Below, piece by piece: positions 1-9,547 of a DNA stretch of 64,000 nucleotides (its first letter is position 1; each line of letters begins with the position of its first letter). The notes under the pieces were generated by a model. The model saw only the letters and a program-made list of their open reading frames with translations, was not told the DNA's origin and did no database searches. Position numbers and translations under genes: made by a program. This DNA comes from Bog-756 sp963812525 (GTDB lineage: Bacteria > Actinomycetota > Acidimicrobiia > Acidimicrobiales > RAAP-2). The stretch is taken from positions 1,178,001-1,242,000 of the forward strand of contig CAWEVL010000011.1 of NCBI GenBank assembly GCA_963812525.1, in the 5' to 3' direction.

Positions 1-1671
1 TACCTCGAATCGCTTCGTCCGCCGTCCCCATTGCAGAATTACTGGTCGCTGTCTGTCGAAGAGCAGTTCTACGCCGTCTATCCGTTGTTGTTCGTTGTCG
101 TGGCGAGAAGTAGAGGCAAGGGGCGACCTCCGCTCCACGGACGGTTGGTGGTCGCACTGACGGCTGTCGTGGCTGCCTCGTTTTGGTGGTCCGTCGTCCA
201 GACGTCCTCGAATCCCGCCGTCGCCTATTTCTCCCCGTTCACCCGAGCGTGGGAGCTTTCCGCAGGGGCATTGGTGGCGGTGGGCACGGTCTGGCTCCGA
301 CGTCTTCCTATTCGGTGGGCTGCCGTCCTCTCCTGGGCCGGTTTAGGTGCGATCCTCTATTCGGCCTTCGCCTTCAATTCCGAGACTGCTTACCCAGGCT
401 CATTGGTCGCAATCCCCGTCTGTGGCGCTGCATTGGTAATCGGCGGGGGTGTCGTGGCGCCTACGTGGGGGGCAGAAGCGGTACTCGGACTGCGCCCGTT
501 TCGGTGGCTCGGAAAGCTGTCGTACTCCTTGTACCTGTGGCACTGGCCGATATTGATCATCGTCGCAGAGAACACCGGAAGATCGAGACTCCCAGTGGAC
601 GAAAGCCTCGCCTTGATTACGGTTGCCCTTGGGCTGTCCTGGGTGACCTTTCGTTTGATTGAGAACCCCATCCGCCACGTGCGGCTTCCGTCCCGGCAGA
701 GCGTCCTGCTTGGACTCATCCTTGTTGCCGCAACGGTCGTACTCCTCACGGCGCTGATTGCCGGACAAACGACAACTGGCTCGGGCAGCGTCTCACCGGC
801 GCCGAACGACCGCACCGTGCTCGCCAGGGTCGCCGCGGCTCCCGCCATCGTGACTCTCCCCCACAGGCTCACCCCTTCGTTGTCAGGTGCGCCGACCGAC
901 TGGGGGGGCAGAGACATTGGGCCGTTGTGTCAGGCCACAGCCGTGCAGTCCCGGGTACAACTCTGCATCCTTGGCGACCCTGCAGGAACGCGCCTCATGG
1001 TCCTCTATGGGGACTCGCACGCCGTGATGTGGGTGCCGGCCTTCGACGGAATCGCCAAAGCTGCGCATTGGCAGCTCATCGTATTGAGCAAGACGGGGTG
1101 TCCACCGGCCATGGTGACCATCGGGCAGCCCACACTTGCTGGCCGGTCTGGTCGACCCTACGTCGATTGCGACAAGTGGCATCGCTGGGCCACAAGGGAA
1201 ATCAAGGCACTGCATCCCAACGTGCTCGTGGTTTCTGAGGACAATGTTGTCCAGAGCCCCAGCACCGCCGAACAGCCCTCACGGGCCTTCACTTCTGGTG
1301 CCTGGATGGAGGGGCTGGACAGACTCTTTCGTAGCGTCCCGGGTCGTGAGACACGGCGGGTCTTTCTGGGGAGCACTCCGATTCTGCCGCAGTCGGCCCC
1401 TGCGTGCCTCGCCGCTCACCTCGATGACGTCCAAGTCTGCTCCGCCCCTGTCCGTGCATCGGAGTCATCGTTGGACGCCGCTGAGCGATCCGCGGCCCAG
1501 GACTCCGATGTCCAGTACATCGACCCAACGCCCTGGTTCTGCTCGACAACCTGCACCGCCATCGTCGACCGGTACGTGGTCTACCTCGATCGAAGTCACA
1601 TCACCAGCACCTATGCAACATTCCTTGAAATCGTGCTCGGTCGGGCACTCGATCTGGGTGGAAGCCGATGA
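1..1671 (+). CDS. Acyltransferase-3 family membrane protein with C-terminal SGNH domain (5' end outside window)
   Basis: The frame is open from base 1, so the start lies upstream of the window. The visible part begins inside the acyltransferase-3 (OafA-like) membrane domain: W-S-L-S-V-E-E-Q-F near visible residue 13, several hydrophobic segments, S-Y-S-L-Y-L-W-H-W-P near 173 and an I-E-N-P-I-R motif after it. After the last membrane helix comes an exported SGNH hydrolase-like domain with the G-D-S-H block near residue 336 and a D-R-S-H tail near 529, matching the catalytic Ser and Asp/His positions of that family. Such OafA/SGNH fusions transfer acetyl groups to cell-surface polysaccharides; the substrate cannot be told here. 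Confidence 0.9.
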   Translation, partial: YLESLRPPSPLQNYWSLSVEEQFYAVYPLLFVVVARSRGKGRPPLHGRLVVALTAVVAASFWWSVVQTSSNPAVAYFSPFTRAWELSAGALVAVGTVWLRRLPIRWAAVLSWAGLGAILYSAFAFNSETAYPGSLVAIPVCGAALVIGGGVVAPTWGAEAVLGLRPFRWLGKLSYSLYLWHWPILIIVAENTGRSRLPVDESLALITVALGLSWVTFRLIENPIRHVRLPSRQSVLLGLILVAATVVLLTALIAGQTTTGSGSVSPAPNDRTVLARVAAAPAIVTLPHRLTPSLSGAPTDWGGRDIGPLCQATAVQSRVQLCILGDPAGTRLMVLYGDSHAVMWVPAFDGIAKAAHWQLIVLSKTGCPPAMVTIGQPTLAGRSGRPYVDCDKWHRWATREIKALHPNVLVVSEDNVVQSPSTAEQPSRAFTSGAWMEGLDRLFRSVPGRETRRVFLGSTPILPQSAPACLAAHLDDVQVCSAPVRASESSLDAAERSAAQDSDVQYIDPTPWFCSTTCTAIVDRYVVYLDRSHITSTYATFLEIVLGRALDLGGSR

Positions 1672-1787
1672 ATCGGCCTGGGGTGCGCTAGGGACCTGCG
1701 GTGCAAAACTCCTCCGTCCTACCCGATCATCGTCGGGTCACGGGTCCCGTCCCGACCAACCATCCAAACCATGACGGGACTCCAGGT

Positions 1788-2357
1788 TCAGCCCGGTAGG
1801 CGGTACCCGTCGAAGAACCAGAGGGCGCTTGTGTACCACAGCACGGCCACAACGCTTACGAGCACGCCACCTGCAACTGGGAGAACCCAGCCCGGCATCC
1901 GTCGGCTTCGAACTACGAGGACCTTGGCGACGAACGCTCCGTAGAAGAAGCATCCGGCCAACGAGTGGACGGTGACCCTGGCCGAGGTGGTTTGCACGCC
2001 ATAGGCATACATGCAATGGACAGCAACAGGCAGGGTTGCCACGAGTAGGACGATCCCGCAAATCCGATGGACTCTCCGGACAGGGCGTGGCGCAGTGACT
2101 CCGCCTGGAGCCTTCCCGTACATCCATAGGGCGAGAAGCAACTGGAGGAGGGCGAGGGCCAGGACTCCAGTTGCAACCTTGGACTTCAGGCTGAACGCGT
2201 TCGCAGCTGAGAACCCAAATAGGCTGAAGGTGTAGTTGGGTGTGTGTTCGACTCCGAATACAGCCAACGCGATGGTGACGGCGGCGGCGGCTCCCAGCAC
2301 CCATGCCAGCCGCCGAATGAGGAAACGGCCGGCTACTTGTGGAGCTAGTTCAGGCAT
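1788..2357 (-). CDS. Small polytopic membrane protein, DUF6529-like
   Basis: A 189-residue protein with about five hydrophobic segments. Histidines sit at regular places beside or inside helices (R-V-H-R-I-C-G near 93, V-A-V-H-C-M-Y near 110, V-H-S-L-A-G near 131, followed by F-Y-G-A-F-V-A-K-V). This spacing resembles actinobacterial DUF6529 proteins and b561-type haem-binding bundles. Haem binding is an inference. It is encoded against the upstream acyltransferase and shares no obvious operon. Confidence 0.65.
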   Translation of the reverse strand: MPELAPQVAGRFLIRRLAWVLGAAAAVTIALAVFGVEHTPNYTFSLFGFSAANAFSLKSKVATGVLALALLQLLLALWMYGKAPGGVTAPRPVRRVHRICGIVLLVATLPVAVHCMYAYGVQTTSARVTVHSLAGCFFYGAFVAKVLVVRSRRMPGWVLPVAGGVLVSVVAVLWYTSALWFFDGYRLPG

Positions 2358-2516
2358 AACAATCCCAATTCTGAACTAGCTGACTCGAATTGTCGATCGC
2401 TTCATCGCCGGTCGAGCGCCTGGCACGTGAACGGCGTAGACAACCGGGCCTGATTTACGTGAGGTCGAGGGTATTGAGCAGACCTGGATCCTGTCAGCGG
2501 ACTGGAGCGACTCTGC

Positions 2517-2720
2517 TCAGCGTCCGTTCCAGGAGTCAGGCGCCTGAATGCCGTTGCACTCATGGGCCCGACCCAATTCCAGATCGTCACCGGTGACGGG
2601 CCACGTCGCCCCACCCATGGTCCCGTCGACCGGGGCCGCACACTCTGTGGGCGGCGAGCACCCCAGCGTTGGGAGAGGTGCACCTGCGTTCCGGTTGGTG
2701 AACTCATTGCCATGCTGCTT
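2517..2720 (-). pseudogene. Possible 5'-broken exported protein remnant
   Basis: On the minus strand a 67-codon open frame without a usable start reads like genuine protein, with G-C-S-P-P-T-E-C near the middle and H-E-C-N-G-I-Q just before the stop. A hydrophobic segment with V-F-A-V-V-V-V-F lies upstream in another frame (about 2760-2812), so a frameshifted exported protein is possible. No family was recognised. Confidence 0.25.
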
Positions 2721-2949
2721 CTAGGGGCGAGAGTCCTGCCTTGAGGATCTGGGTTCAGCAGCGCACTGGGGTCGAAGACCACCACGACGGCGAACACCAA
2801 ATACCGCGTCACCCAGAGATTGAACCCCAGACATGGCCCTTGATCTCATGGCAGGCCTGAGTCACCTCCCGCTCCCCTATCGTCGACGCATCCCGGGGGA
2901 TCGCGGAAGGCGGTGCGCTCACTCCAACCAGACCACCGAGGGGTTGACC

Positions 2950-2955
2950 TACCAT
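2950..2955 (+). promoter_or_regulatory. -10-like TACCAT, leaderless promoter
   Basis: TACCAT ends 6 nt before the ATG at 2962. No Shine-Dalgarno sequence lies in that gap, so transcription probably starts at the start codon itself. Confidence 0.55.
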
Positions 2956-2961
2956 CTCTCC

Positions 2962-3396
2962 ATGCCCTCGGATCTGGCGCTAAAGGCCATGAATCGCATT
3001 CACCGCCTAGTGCTCGGAGCCACGGGCGGCCGGATCGGCTGGAGGGCCAGTGGCATGCCCGTGATCGAGCTGACCACTACGGGACGGCGCACCGGCCAGC
3101 CTCGAACAACCATGCTGACCTCGCCGTATCAGGAGGGTTCGACGATCGTCATCGTCGCATCGCGTGGAGGTGATGACCACCATCCCGCGTGGTACCTCAA
3201 CCTGCGAGACCATCCTGTGGTATGCGTGTCCGTGAGCGGGAGAGCGGCTCAGCGGATGCGGGCCGAGATAGCCGATCCCGAGGATCGCAAGAGGTTGTGG
3301 CCTCTGATCACCGCCGATCACCTCAACTATGCCGGCTACCAACACAAGACCAAGCGAGAGATACCCGTGGTACTCCTCCACCCGGTTGACGACTGA
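2962..3396 (+). CDS. F420-dependent nitroreductase-family (DDN-like) oxidoreductase
   Basis: A 144-residue protein of the deazaflavin-dependent nitroreductase family (split beta-barrel). Family marks are the T-T-G-R-R-T-G-Q-P-R block near residue 32, A-S-R-G-G-D-D-H-H-P-A-W-Y-L-N-L near 63 and a C-terminal R-E-I-P-V-V segment; the length is typical. Members use F420H2 to reduce nitro compounds, quinones or lipids; the substrate is unknown. The frame is open 43 codons further upstream, but the ATG at 2962 gives normal family length and carries a TACCAT box 6 nt before it, so it was chosen. A second member lies at 24325-24741. Confidence 0.85.
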   Translation: MPSDLALKAMNRIHRLVLGATGGRIGWRASGMPVIELTTTGRRTGQPRTTMLTSPYQEGSTIVIVASRGGDDHHPAWYLNLRDHPVVCVSVSGRAAQRMRAEIADPEDRKRLWPLITADHLNYAGYQHKTKREIPVVLLHPVDD

Positions 3397-3615
3397 TTCC
3401 ACGCCGAGCTGCGATTCAGGTCGACTCCTCCGACATCGACCATATGTCAATGAGGGCGGAGCCCAGATCCGTATCTCCGGGCAGTCGGCAACGGCGGGCG
3501 CGAGATGAGATTGCCTCGATGGCCGACCGACATTGGTCCAAGCAAGACTTCAGTTCGGTCCCAGGCGTGCCGACAACTCCGAGATGGAGTGCGGCGGGGC
3601 GGGGGCTGAGCGTCA

Positions 3616-5025
3616 GTGAGCGATTCTTGGCAGGGCCTCGGCTGGTGGCAAGCCAGCGATGGCAAGTGGTATCCACCGGCGAGCAATCCCCCTGAGGCAC
3701 CGCCCGTCGACCCCTCTCCGTTTGGGTCGTCGGAGCCACCTCAACGGCACCCCCCGGTGCTCCGACCCCCTGCAGCTCACCCTCCGGAACACCACCCTCC
3801 GGCGATGTTCGCTCCCTGGGAGGTGCCGGAACTCCCCAGACGAGAGAGCGGGCCGACTCGTCGCTTACGACTCATGGGACCAACAGCACTTACCCTTGGT
3901 GCGCTGCTACTTCTTGCGGTTGGGGCCGGCTCGGCTGTTGGGATCAGCCAAGCAATGAAAGGGACTTCGTCGAGCACTGTTGTGTCGCACCCGACCAGCA
4001 CGGTCACTGGAACGACGCCGACGACCCAGTCTGTCCCAACCTCATCCACGGTGGGAGCCTCCGCGCCGCCGCCGACGACGACCGGAGTTCCTTCGTCCAG
4101 CTCTGGATCAGCGGGGCCGTCGCCCTCGACGCAGGCCGGACCTCCTGGGGATCTGGTCACCCAAACCGTCGCCCAGGATGTGCTTTCGACGACTTGGGTC
4201 GGGTTTGCGCACGCGATGCTGTCCGATGACCGTTCCTCGTTGCCTGCATACACGACGCCCTCTGCGCTCAACGACTCGATCGCGACCCTTGATTGCGGCT
4301 GCCTTCCAGGTCCAATGACGTATTCCACGACGGCAATCAGTACTCCACCCCAGACCAGCTACCCGATTTCCTTCATGGCTGGGCTCAGTGGACTGGGCTA
4401 CAACCAACAGAGCCAAACCTGGTGGGTCGTCTTTACCAAGTCGAGCACCAGCACTCCCTGGGTGGTCGCCTTTTTTGCTTCCTATGCGGAGGGCGGCGGG
4501 CTCGACGGGTTCATATCCAACTCCGCTTCGCCAGCTGCGGTCCGATACCCGCTACAGAATGCCCCACAGGCCTACGTCGACTTCTTCCAGAATCTCGACA
4601 TGACGGGGAGCGCCGGAAACGGCGCCCCCTCTGATTTCGCCAAGAACAACATCCTCAACTCGGAAGTGAGCACCACTTCCTCCCTGGATGATCGAGAGAG
4701 GGCCGAAGGCCTACGTGAGACGTACACCCACACGGTCGACCAGGTAAGTCCGGTCTTTGCCCAGGTCGTCGGGGGCACTGTCTACGGGGCAATGGAGTGC
4801 TTCTCAATGAAGGCGACCGACGACGTGACATCCGCAAATGGGTCCCCGATTGTGCAGCCGGCGGACCAAGGTGCGTGGGGGTACCAAATTCCGCCAGGAT
4901 CGTATTCGAGCCTGGACTTCTCACGGGAGGACGCGGCCTGCGTTGAGGAGAGCCCGAGCAGTGGCGTCACGCTGACCTCGGACTCCGGGGGCAGCTACGC
5001 CATCTCGACGACGCCAAGTAGCTGA
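3616..5025 (+). CDS. Membrane-anchored extracellular protein with N-terminal W-Y-P (DUF2510-like) tag
   Basis: This 469-residue protein starts at GTG. Residues 8-21 carry L-G-W-W-Q-A-S-D-G-K-W-Y-P-P, the DUF2510-like cytoplasmic tag. A proline-rich stretch follows, then one transmembrane helix at about residues 93-115. A Ser/Thr/Pro-rich spacer (about 120-180) leads to an extracellular domain of about 290 residues with no recognised family. The order tag, helix, spacer, sensor-like domain is common in Actinobacteria for surface proteins of unknown role. Confidence 0.75.
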   Translation: MSDSWQGLGWWQASDGKWYPPASNPPEAPPVDPSPFGSSEPPQRHPPVLRPPAAHPPEHHPPAMFAPWEVPELPRRESGPTRRLRLMGPTALTLGALLLLAVGAGSAVGISQAMKGTSSSTVVSHPTSTVTGTTPTTQSVPTSSTVGASAPPPTTTGVPSSSSGSAGPSPSTQAGPPGDLVTQTVAQDVLSTTWVGFAHAMLSDDRSSLPAYTTPSALNDSIATLDCGCLPGPMTYSTTAISTPPQTSYPISFMAGLSGLGYNQQSQTWWVVFTKSSTSTPWVVAFFASYAEGGGLDGFISNSASPAAVRYPLQNAPQAYVDFFQNLDMTGSAGNGAPSDFAKNNILNSEVSTTSSLDDRERAEGLRETYTHTVDQVSPVFAQVVGGTVYGAMECFSMKATDDVTSANGSPIVQPADQGAWGYQIPPGSYSSLDFSREDAACVEESPSSGVTLTSDSGGSYAISTTPSS

Positions 5026-5263
5026 GCCAGGACGATTCAACCGAGATCGAGCCCTTGCCGAGCTCGCCGTGATGATTGCTCGAGCCCACCTACCTAAATT
5101 TAGCTGGACAAACTCGGGCGATCGCTCTCGATCCTCTCATCTCGAGCACCCCGAAGTCTCGGGAGTGCCCGGCCCTCCAGCAGCCCGCCCGCTGCACCCT
5201 CTTGAGCTGATCCAGGAAGGCACGAACGTGACCTGCCCTCGACCAATTCGCCGCTCCTTGCCA

Positions 5264-5758
5264 TCAGGCCTGTCTATTTTGAACTAGATAAGGAAGCCAC
5301 TCGAGCAAGACGATGCCGAACATATAGATGATGATTACGACCACCTCCACCGCAATCACGAACAAACAGGGAATCAGTCCAATGATCGCCTGTGCCTTAC
5401 CCCGTTCATGGGTTCGACGTATCTGACTCAATGCCAGAATCCCAGCGACGGTCCCAGCGAGGCTGGCCATCGAGGCGACTATGGATAGTGCTAGCCACAG
5501 GTGGCTCATCGCCATTCTGACGTGCTCGGGTATGAGCAGGACGAGGCTCGTAACGATTCCCGCTACAAGTGCCAGCACAGCCATGCGATTGACTTTCGCT
5601 GCGCCCGCGGTGTTCGGGGCATAGCTGGGATGCGTGTAGCCCGGGTACCAATTGCCATCATTGGCCAACCAATAACCGGGGTACATGCTGTTCGGATACA
5701 ACTTGCCATCATTGGCCAACCAATATCCAGGGTGCTCAGTACGGTATTCCACCACCAT
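5264..5758 (-). CDS. Membrane protein with two tandem P-G-Y-W-L-A-N-D-G tags and DUF4190-like region
   Basis: A 164-residue protein. Two copies of P-G-Y-W-L-A-N-D-G-x-x-Y-P occur at about residues 10-39, a duplicated version of the W-Y-P tag in its neighbour at 3616. Three to four hydrophobic helices follow, with S-Q-I-R-R-T between helices as in DUF4190 proteins. The annotated ATG is at 5758, but a TAGGTT box (5762-5767) sits 6 nt before the in-frame GTG at 5755, so the true leaderless start may be that GTG. The function is unknown. Confidence 0.7.
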   Translation of the reverse strand: MVVEYRTEHPGYWLANDGKLYPNSMYPGYWLANDGNWYPGYTHPSYAPNTAGAAKVNRMAVLALVAGIVTSLVLLIPEHVRMAMSHLWLALSIVASMASLAGTVAGILALSQIRRTHERGKAQAIIGLIPCLFVIAVEVVVIIIYMFGIVLLEWLPYLVQNRQA

Positions 5759-5878
5759 CCAAACCTATTTCACATGCACACGGCAATGGCATCATCGCCC
5801 CGAACTGGATTGTCGACACGGCGCGAAGTTCCATCCACCGTGGTCCCAACCGCCGGAGGGGGCGACCGAGAAGACTAC

Positions 5879-6166
5879 CTAACCAACGACATGGAACTCG
5901 ATCCGATACAGGAGAGTTTCGTCGTGGATGGGGCCAGCATGGGCGGCCCGTCGTCGGAGCGATCCAAGGTCTGTTTCGCCAGCTCGGCGGACGTCGCTAT
6001 GGTCGATGAAAGCGAAGGGAACCATTTCGACAGAGTCGACTTCGATCTGGCCGTCACCCACGCGGTACCGACCGCCAGACTTCACCTGGGGCCGCCGCCA
6101 CAGACGGAACGTCACTGTGATGTCACCAGACAACACCGAGGGACGAAGCTCCCGGCTGAACTCCAC
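5879..6166 (-). CDS. ASCH-domain protein
   Basis: This 95-residue protein matches ASCH-fold proteins: a T-V-T-F-R-L-W-R-R-P-Q-V-K strand near residues 17-29, then G-G-R-Y-R-V-G-D-G-Q-I-E-V and V-P-F-A. R-A-A-H-A-G-P-I and an L-L-Y-R-I-E-F-H-V end follow. ASCH domains resemble PUA folds and some bind or modify RNA or modified nucleosides; the role here is unknown. The GTG start has a TAAGGT box 6 nt upstream, so it looks leaderless. A long plus-strand frame covering the same DNA (5501-6520) is judged a shadow. Confidence 0.8.
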   Translation of the reverse strand: MEFSRELRPSVLSGDITVTFRLWRRPQVKSGGRYRVGDGQIEVDSVEMVPFAFIDHSDVRRAGETDLGSLRRRAAHAGPIHDETLLYRIEFHVVG

Positions 6167-6172
6167 ACACTG

Positions 6173-6178
6173 ACCTTA
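6173..6178 (-). promoter_or_regulatory. -10-like TAAGGT, leaderless promoter
   Basis: TAAGGT ends 6 nt before the GTG start of the ASCH-domain gene on the minus strand. Confidence 0.5.
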
Positions 6179-6597
6179 CGACCGCCCATGGTGGAAACCC
6201 AATCAGGATGCGACGATGGTGAGCTGGAGGGAGTGCCTCTGGCCTTCGGAGCGGGGCGGCTCTTGCCCATGCCTAAGGTCCGTCAGAGGACAATGGCTTG
6301 GAGCCGACGAGTTGACCCAGTTCTCAAATCAGGTCGCATGTGGGCAGCCAAGTACACAGAGATTGGGCCCAACGAGGCGAAGTGGCCGGTCGGAGGCCGG
6401 TCGAGCCCGCCCGTCTGGGCGCAAGTGCGCCGTTCTGAGCTGCATACCTGCCGACTGAACGTGGCTGAGTCGGCTGACCAAGCCCTCCGGGACGGCCAGA
6501 TGCTGTCGATGAGCACTTGACGGGATCGCTGGCCCGACGACGCCGGATACGCCCGGGAGGACACGGTCAGACCGACCAGTGGTGGCAGGCTGTCTCG

Positions 6598-7083
6598 ATG
6601 GACAATGAACACCGGCCAGGCAATCAGCGATGGGGCCTCATCGATTCAACGAGCGGTCAACCCAATGGCTTCGATGCAGAGGCGAGACAGAAGTCCAGCG
6701 ATGTTCTTGCCACTATGCCAGGAGCACGGCAATACCTTGAGGCCCAGGGCGAACGGATGCGGAATCGCCCACCCACGATCACCCTGATGCCGGACTACGG
6801 CGTTGACGTGCCCCTCTGGCCCCAAGAAGAGGAGACCGACGCACTCGCATCTGAAGGACTGGTGGCCAAGCTGATGGCCTGGCAGGAACTGTTCGCCTCC
6901 AACTTTGGACCATCGGGTTGGAGCTCCGAAGGTGTCAAAGATAGGTGGGCTGAACAGGCAGTGGCCCTGGAAGCTGAACTTCGGGAAGAGGTAGCCGGAC
7001 GAGTCGGAGTCGAGGTCGATCTATGGCCCGTAAACCTTGCCTATCTGCACGGATGGCAGCTTGACTATCCCCCGCCGAGCTGA
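6598..7083 (+). CDS. Uncharacterised protein
   Basis: A 161-residue soluble, acidic protein starting at ATG 6598; the frame is open for 27 codons more upstream, but with low-quality composition. A tract D-Y-G-V-D-V-P-L-W-P near residue 65 and V-E-V-D-L-W-P-V-N-L near the end are notable, as both pair a beta-like strand with a D/P-L-W-P turn. No signal peptide, membrane helix or recognised domain. It is divergent from the ASCH gene. Confidence 0.6.
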   Translation: MDNEHRPGNQRWGLIDSTSGQPNGFDAEARQKSSDVLATMPGARQYLEAQGERMRNRPPTITLMPDYGVDVPLWPQEEETDALASEGLVAKLMAWQELFASNFGPSGWSSEGVKDRWAEQAVALEAELREEVAGRVGVEVDLWPVNLAYLHGWQLDYPPPS

Positions 7084-7539
7084 CGGCTTGGGTATCCGAC
7101 ATCGCCGGGAGCGTAGCGGATCACTGAGCGTGGCCGACTGGCACGCGAGGCGTGCGTCTGGAGCCACGGTCGCTGGATGTCCGGGGACATGGACCGAGCC
7201 ACCAGTGACCGACGGTACGATTATCGGGGAGCGAGTCGTGGCCCCCGCAATCCGACTTGAGTCGCAAGGTAACCGCGGACTCAATCGCGAGACACCCTGG
7301 GGCCCGCGGCCGTGCGTTCGCAGACTGCACGAAAGTAGAATCTCAATGGCAGCACGATCCCGCCAACCGTCGAGGTGACCGCCGACGCTCAGACCGTGAG
7401 GGTAACGACGAAGTAGATCGCTCCCGCGAAGGACGCCGGGGAGAACAAACACCGGCCCGATGGCAGCTGACCTTCGTGCGGATAGCGTACATAACTGATC
7501 TCACTGCTCGGCTGGGGACTCTCTACGCTCAGCTTGAGC
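7084..7539. other. Gap between genes, 456 bp
   Basis: No convincing gene. A short plus-strand tail around 7342-7398, ending T-V-E-V-T-A-D-A-Q-T-V before a stop, reads like the end of a lost protein but has no start. Confidence 0.4.
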
Positions 7540-7833
7540 TCACGCGGCACCGTGCTCGTCCTCCCAGTCCTCACGGATAATTCGCACGCCGGGGGCCGGC
7601 CTCTCAACCGTCCGCGCATCTCGGATGCGCTTCCGCCTGCGCCACCAACGCCTAACCTCGCCACCCGGACTTTCCCACTGGGTGACCGGTACGTTCCTCG
7701 TATTGCAATCGTGCTCCTCGCCGTGCTCGTCACGGCAGAAGAACACGTCCGTGGAGGTGTGGATGTAGAGTCCGGGCAGGGTACCGATCTTGGTGTAGGT
7801 CAATGGCTTATGGCAGAACCCGCAGACCCTCAT
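7540..7833 (-). CDS. Small Cys-rich (zinc-ribbon-like) protein
   Basis: A 97-residue protein starting at ATG 7833. It begins with C-G-F-C-H-K-P-L-T-Y, then F-F-C-R-D-E-H-G near residue 39 and an E-H-D-C soon after, giving four cysteines and several histidines that could hold one zinc ion. The C-terminal half is basic then acidic, with R-R-W-W-R-R-R-K-R and R-E-D-W-E-D-E-H. The minus-strand frame continues far upstream but without protein-like composition, so the inner ATG was chosen. The function is unknown. Confidence 0.55.
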   Translation of the reverse strand: MRVCGFCHKPLTYTKIGTLPGLYIHTSTDVFFCRDEHGEEHDCNTRNVPVTQWESPGGEVRRWWRRRKRIRDARTVERPAPGVRIIREDWEDEHGAA

Positions 7834-8107
7834 GGGCAAGGCCGCCAGCCAGCGGCCCGCGACCTGCCGGCAGTCGTGGGTGATTCTTGGGTCACAGAGA
7901 CACCTTCCCGCCCCTTCGCTGCGACCCCTCGCCGACGAAGCGACACTACCTGTGGGACCAGATTCCGACAAACGTCCAGGGAGTCGGTGGGTTCTCCGCA
8001 GATGACGACTACGGCGGACCCAATGCATCGGAGCTAGCCAGTGGTGTGTCGCTTCGATAGCGATCTGTCGTGGTGTTGGTGGGGGTGGCTGCGGCTGGGG
8101 CTTTGGA

Positions 8108-8260
8108 GATGGCCGGTGGCAGCGGGTTGAGCGGGAGGAGCTTGCTCGTTCGCACACCGCGCCGGCTCGGCGGGTGCGCCAGGCCAAGGCGTTGTTGTGG
8201 GCCGCCGTGGAAGGAACCGCTGCGGTGGGGGCGCGCGAGCCGCGAACCAGGGGTCCATGA
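8108..8260 (+). pseudogene. IS630-type transposase N-terminal remnant
   Basis: In the plus frame of 8129 the translation reads E-L-A-R-S-H-T-A-P-A-R-R-V-R-Q-A-K-A-L-L-W-A-A-V-E-G. This is the pattern at the start of the helix-turn-helix region of IS630-family transposases. The frame ends at TGA 8258 soon after, so only about 50 codons remain. The matching C-terminus of such a transposase is 0.6 kb downstream at 8869-9018. Confidence 0.45.
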
Positions 8261-8291
8261 TGCGGCCGGCTCGGGCTAGCCGGCCCGATGG

Positions 8292-8840
<549 letters not shown>

Positions 8841-8846
8841 TTCGCA

Positions 8847-8852
8847 AGAGTA
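8847..8852 (-). promoter_or_regulatory. -10-like TACTCT, leaderless promoter
   Basis: TACTCT ends 6 nt before the ATG at 8840 on the minus strand. It lies inside the neighbouring transposase-remnant frame. Confidence 0.5.
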
Positions 8853-8868
8853 CCGCCGATGGGCTACA

Positions 8869-9018
8869 CCGGCGATGTGGCGCTGGCATAGTGATCTGTT
8901 GCACAACCCCGAGCCGTTCGTCTGGACCAAACCCGCCGACGAGAGCGTCGACAAAGTCGCCCGCGGACAAGCCACCCTCGACCGGATCACCACATCCGCG
9001 ACGCACCCTAGGAATAGG
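8869..9018 (+). pseudogene. IS630-type transposase C-terminal remnant
   Basis: The plus-strand translation includes H-N-P-E-P-F-V-W-T-K-P-A-D-E-S-V-D-K-V and G-Q-A-T-L-D-R-I-T. This is the characteristic C-terminal stretch of IS630 (Tc1/mariner-like DDE) transposases. No DDE core is present upstream; instead the RibD-like gene 8292-8840 lies between this piece and the N-terminal piece at 8108-8260. No inverted repeats were located. Confidence 0.6.
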
Positions 9019-9533
9019 TGCGTGCCCTGCTTCGGTGGCGGTTCCGGGATCCCACCATCGCCACAATGAATGCGAGTCCAGAAAGACCGACAACGGCCAG
9101 AACATCCCCAGAGTGAAGGCCTCCGGCCAATAGTGCAGCTCGATAGCGTGTCGTCCGGGCAGAAATTCCGGAGCGCTTGGGCACTCGGCGAAACCCGGGT
9201 GTCCCGTCCCCGATCCCCGCTACGGCTCCTGGAACCGTGGATCAGGGACGTGGGGCCTGTCCGCGGACGCCGATGCGGCGCGGGGTGATGGTCCAGAGGG
9301 TCATCATTGACCGATCCGTCTCTGAGGCGACGGCCTTCGCTCGGATAGGCCCGGGTGGTCGCCGGGAAAGGGTCAGGTATCGAGCGAGGTCTAGGGCCGC
9401 CGACTGACGACTGGACCGAACCGGGGGCCACCAGCGCCGTGTTTACCCAGTTCAGGCCCAGGTTCGTCAGGAGCGTCACCCAAGACAGATTCGCTAAGCT
9501 ACGGTCCGATAGGGCGGGCTAGAGCCACGAGAC
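9019..9533. other. Gap between genes, about 515 bp
   Basis: No gene or recognised element beyond the trailing end of the transposase remnant. Confidence 0.4.
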
Positions 9534-9547
9534 TGGAGGAGAAGCAA

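Larger units (their letters stand above)
2358..2961. other. Gap between genes, 604 bp
   Basis: Apart from the doubtful minus-strand remnant at 2517-2720 and the promoter element at 2950-2955, no gene, RNA or repeat was recognised here. Confidence 0.5.

Noticed and set aside
5501..6520. 339-codon plus-strand open frame
   Set aside because: It runs opposite to the two-tag membrane gene and the ASCH gene, both of which show clear domain patterns; its own composition is not protein-like.
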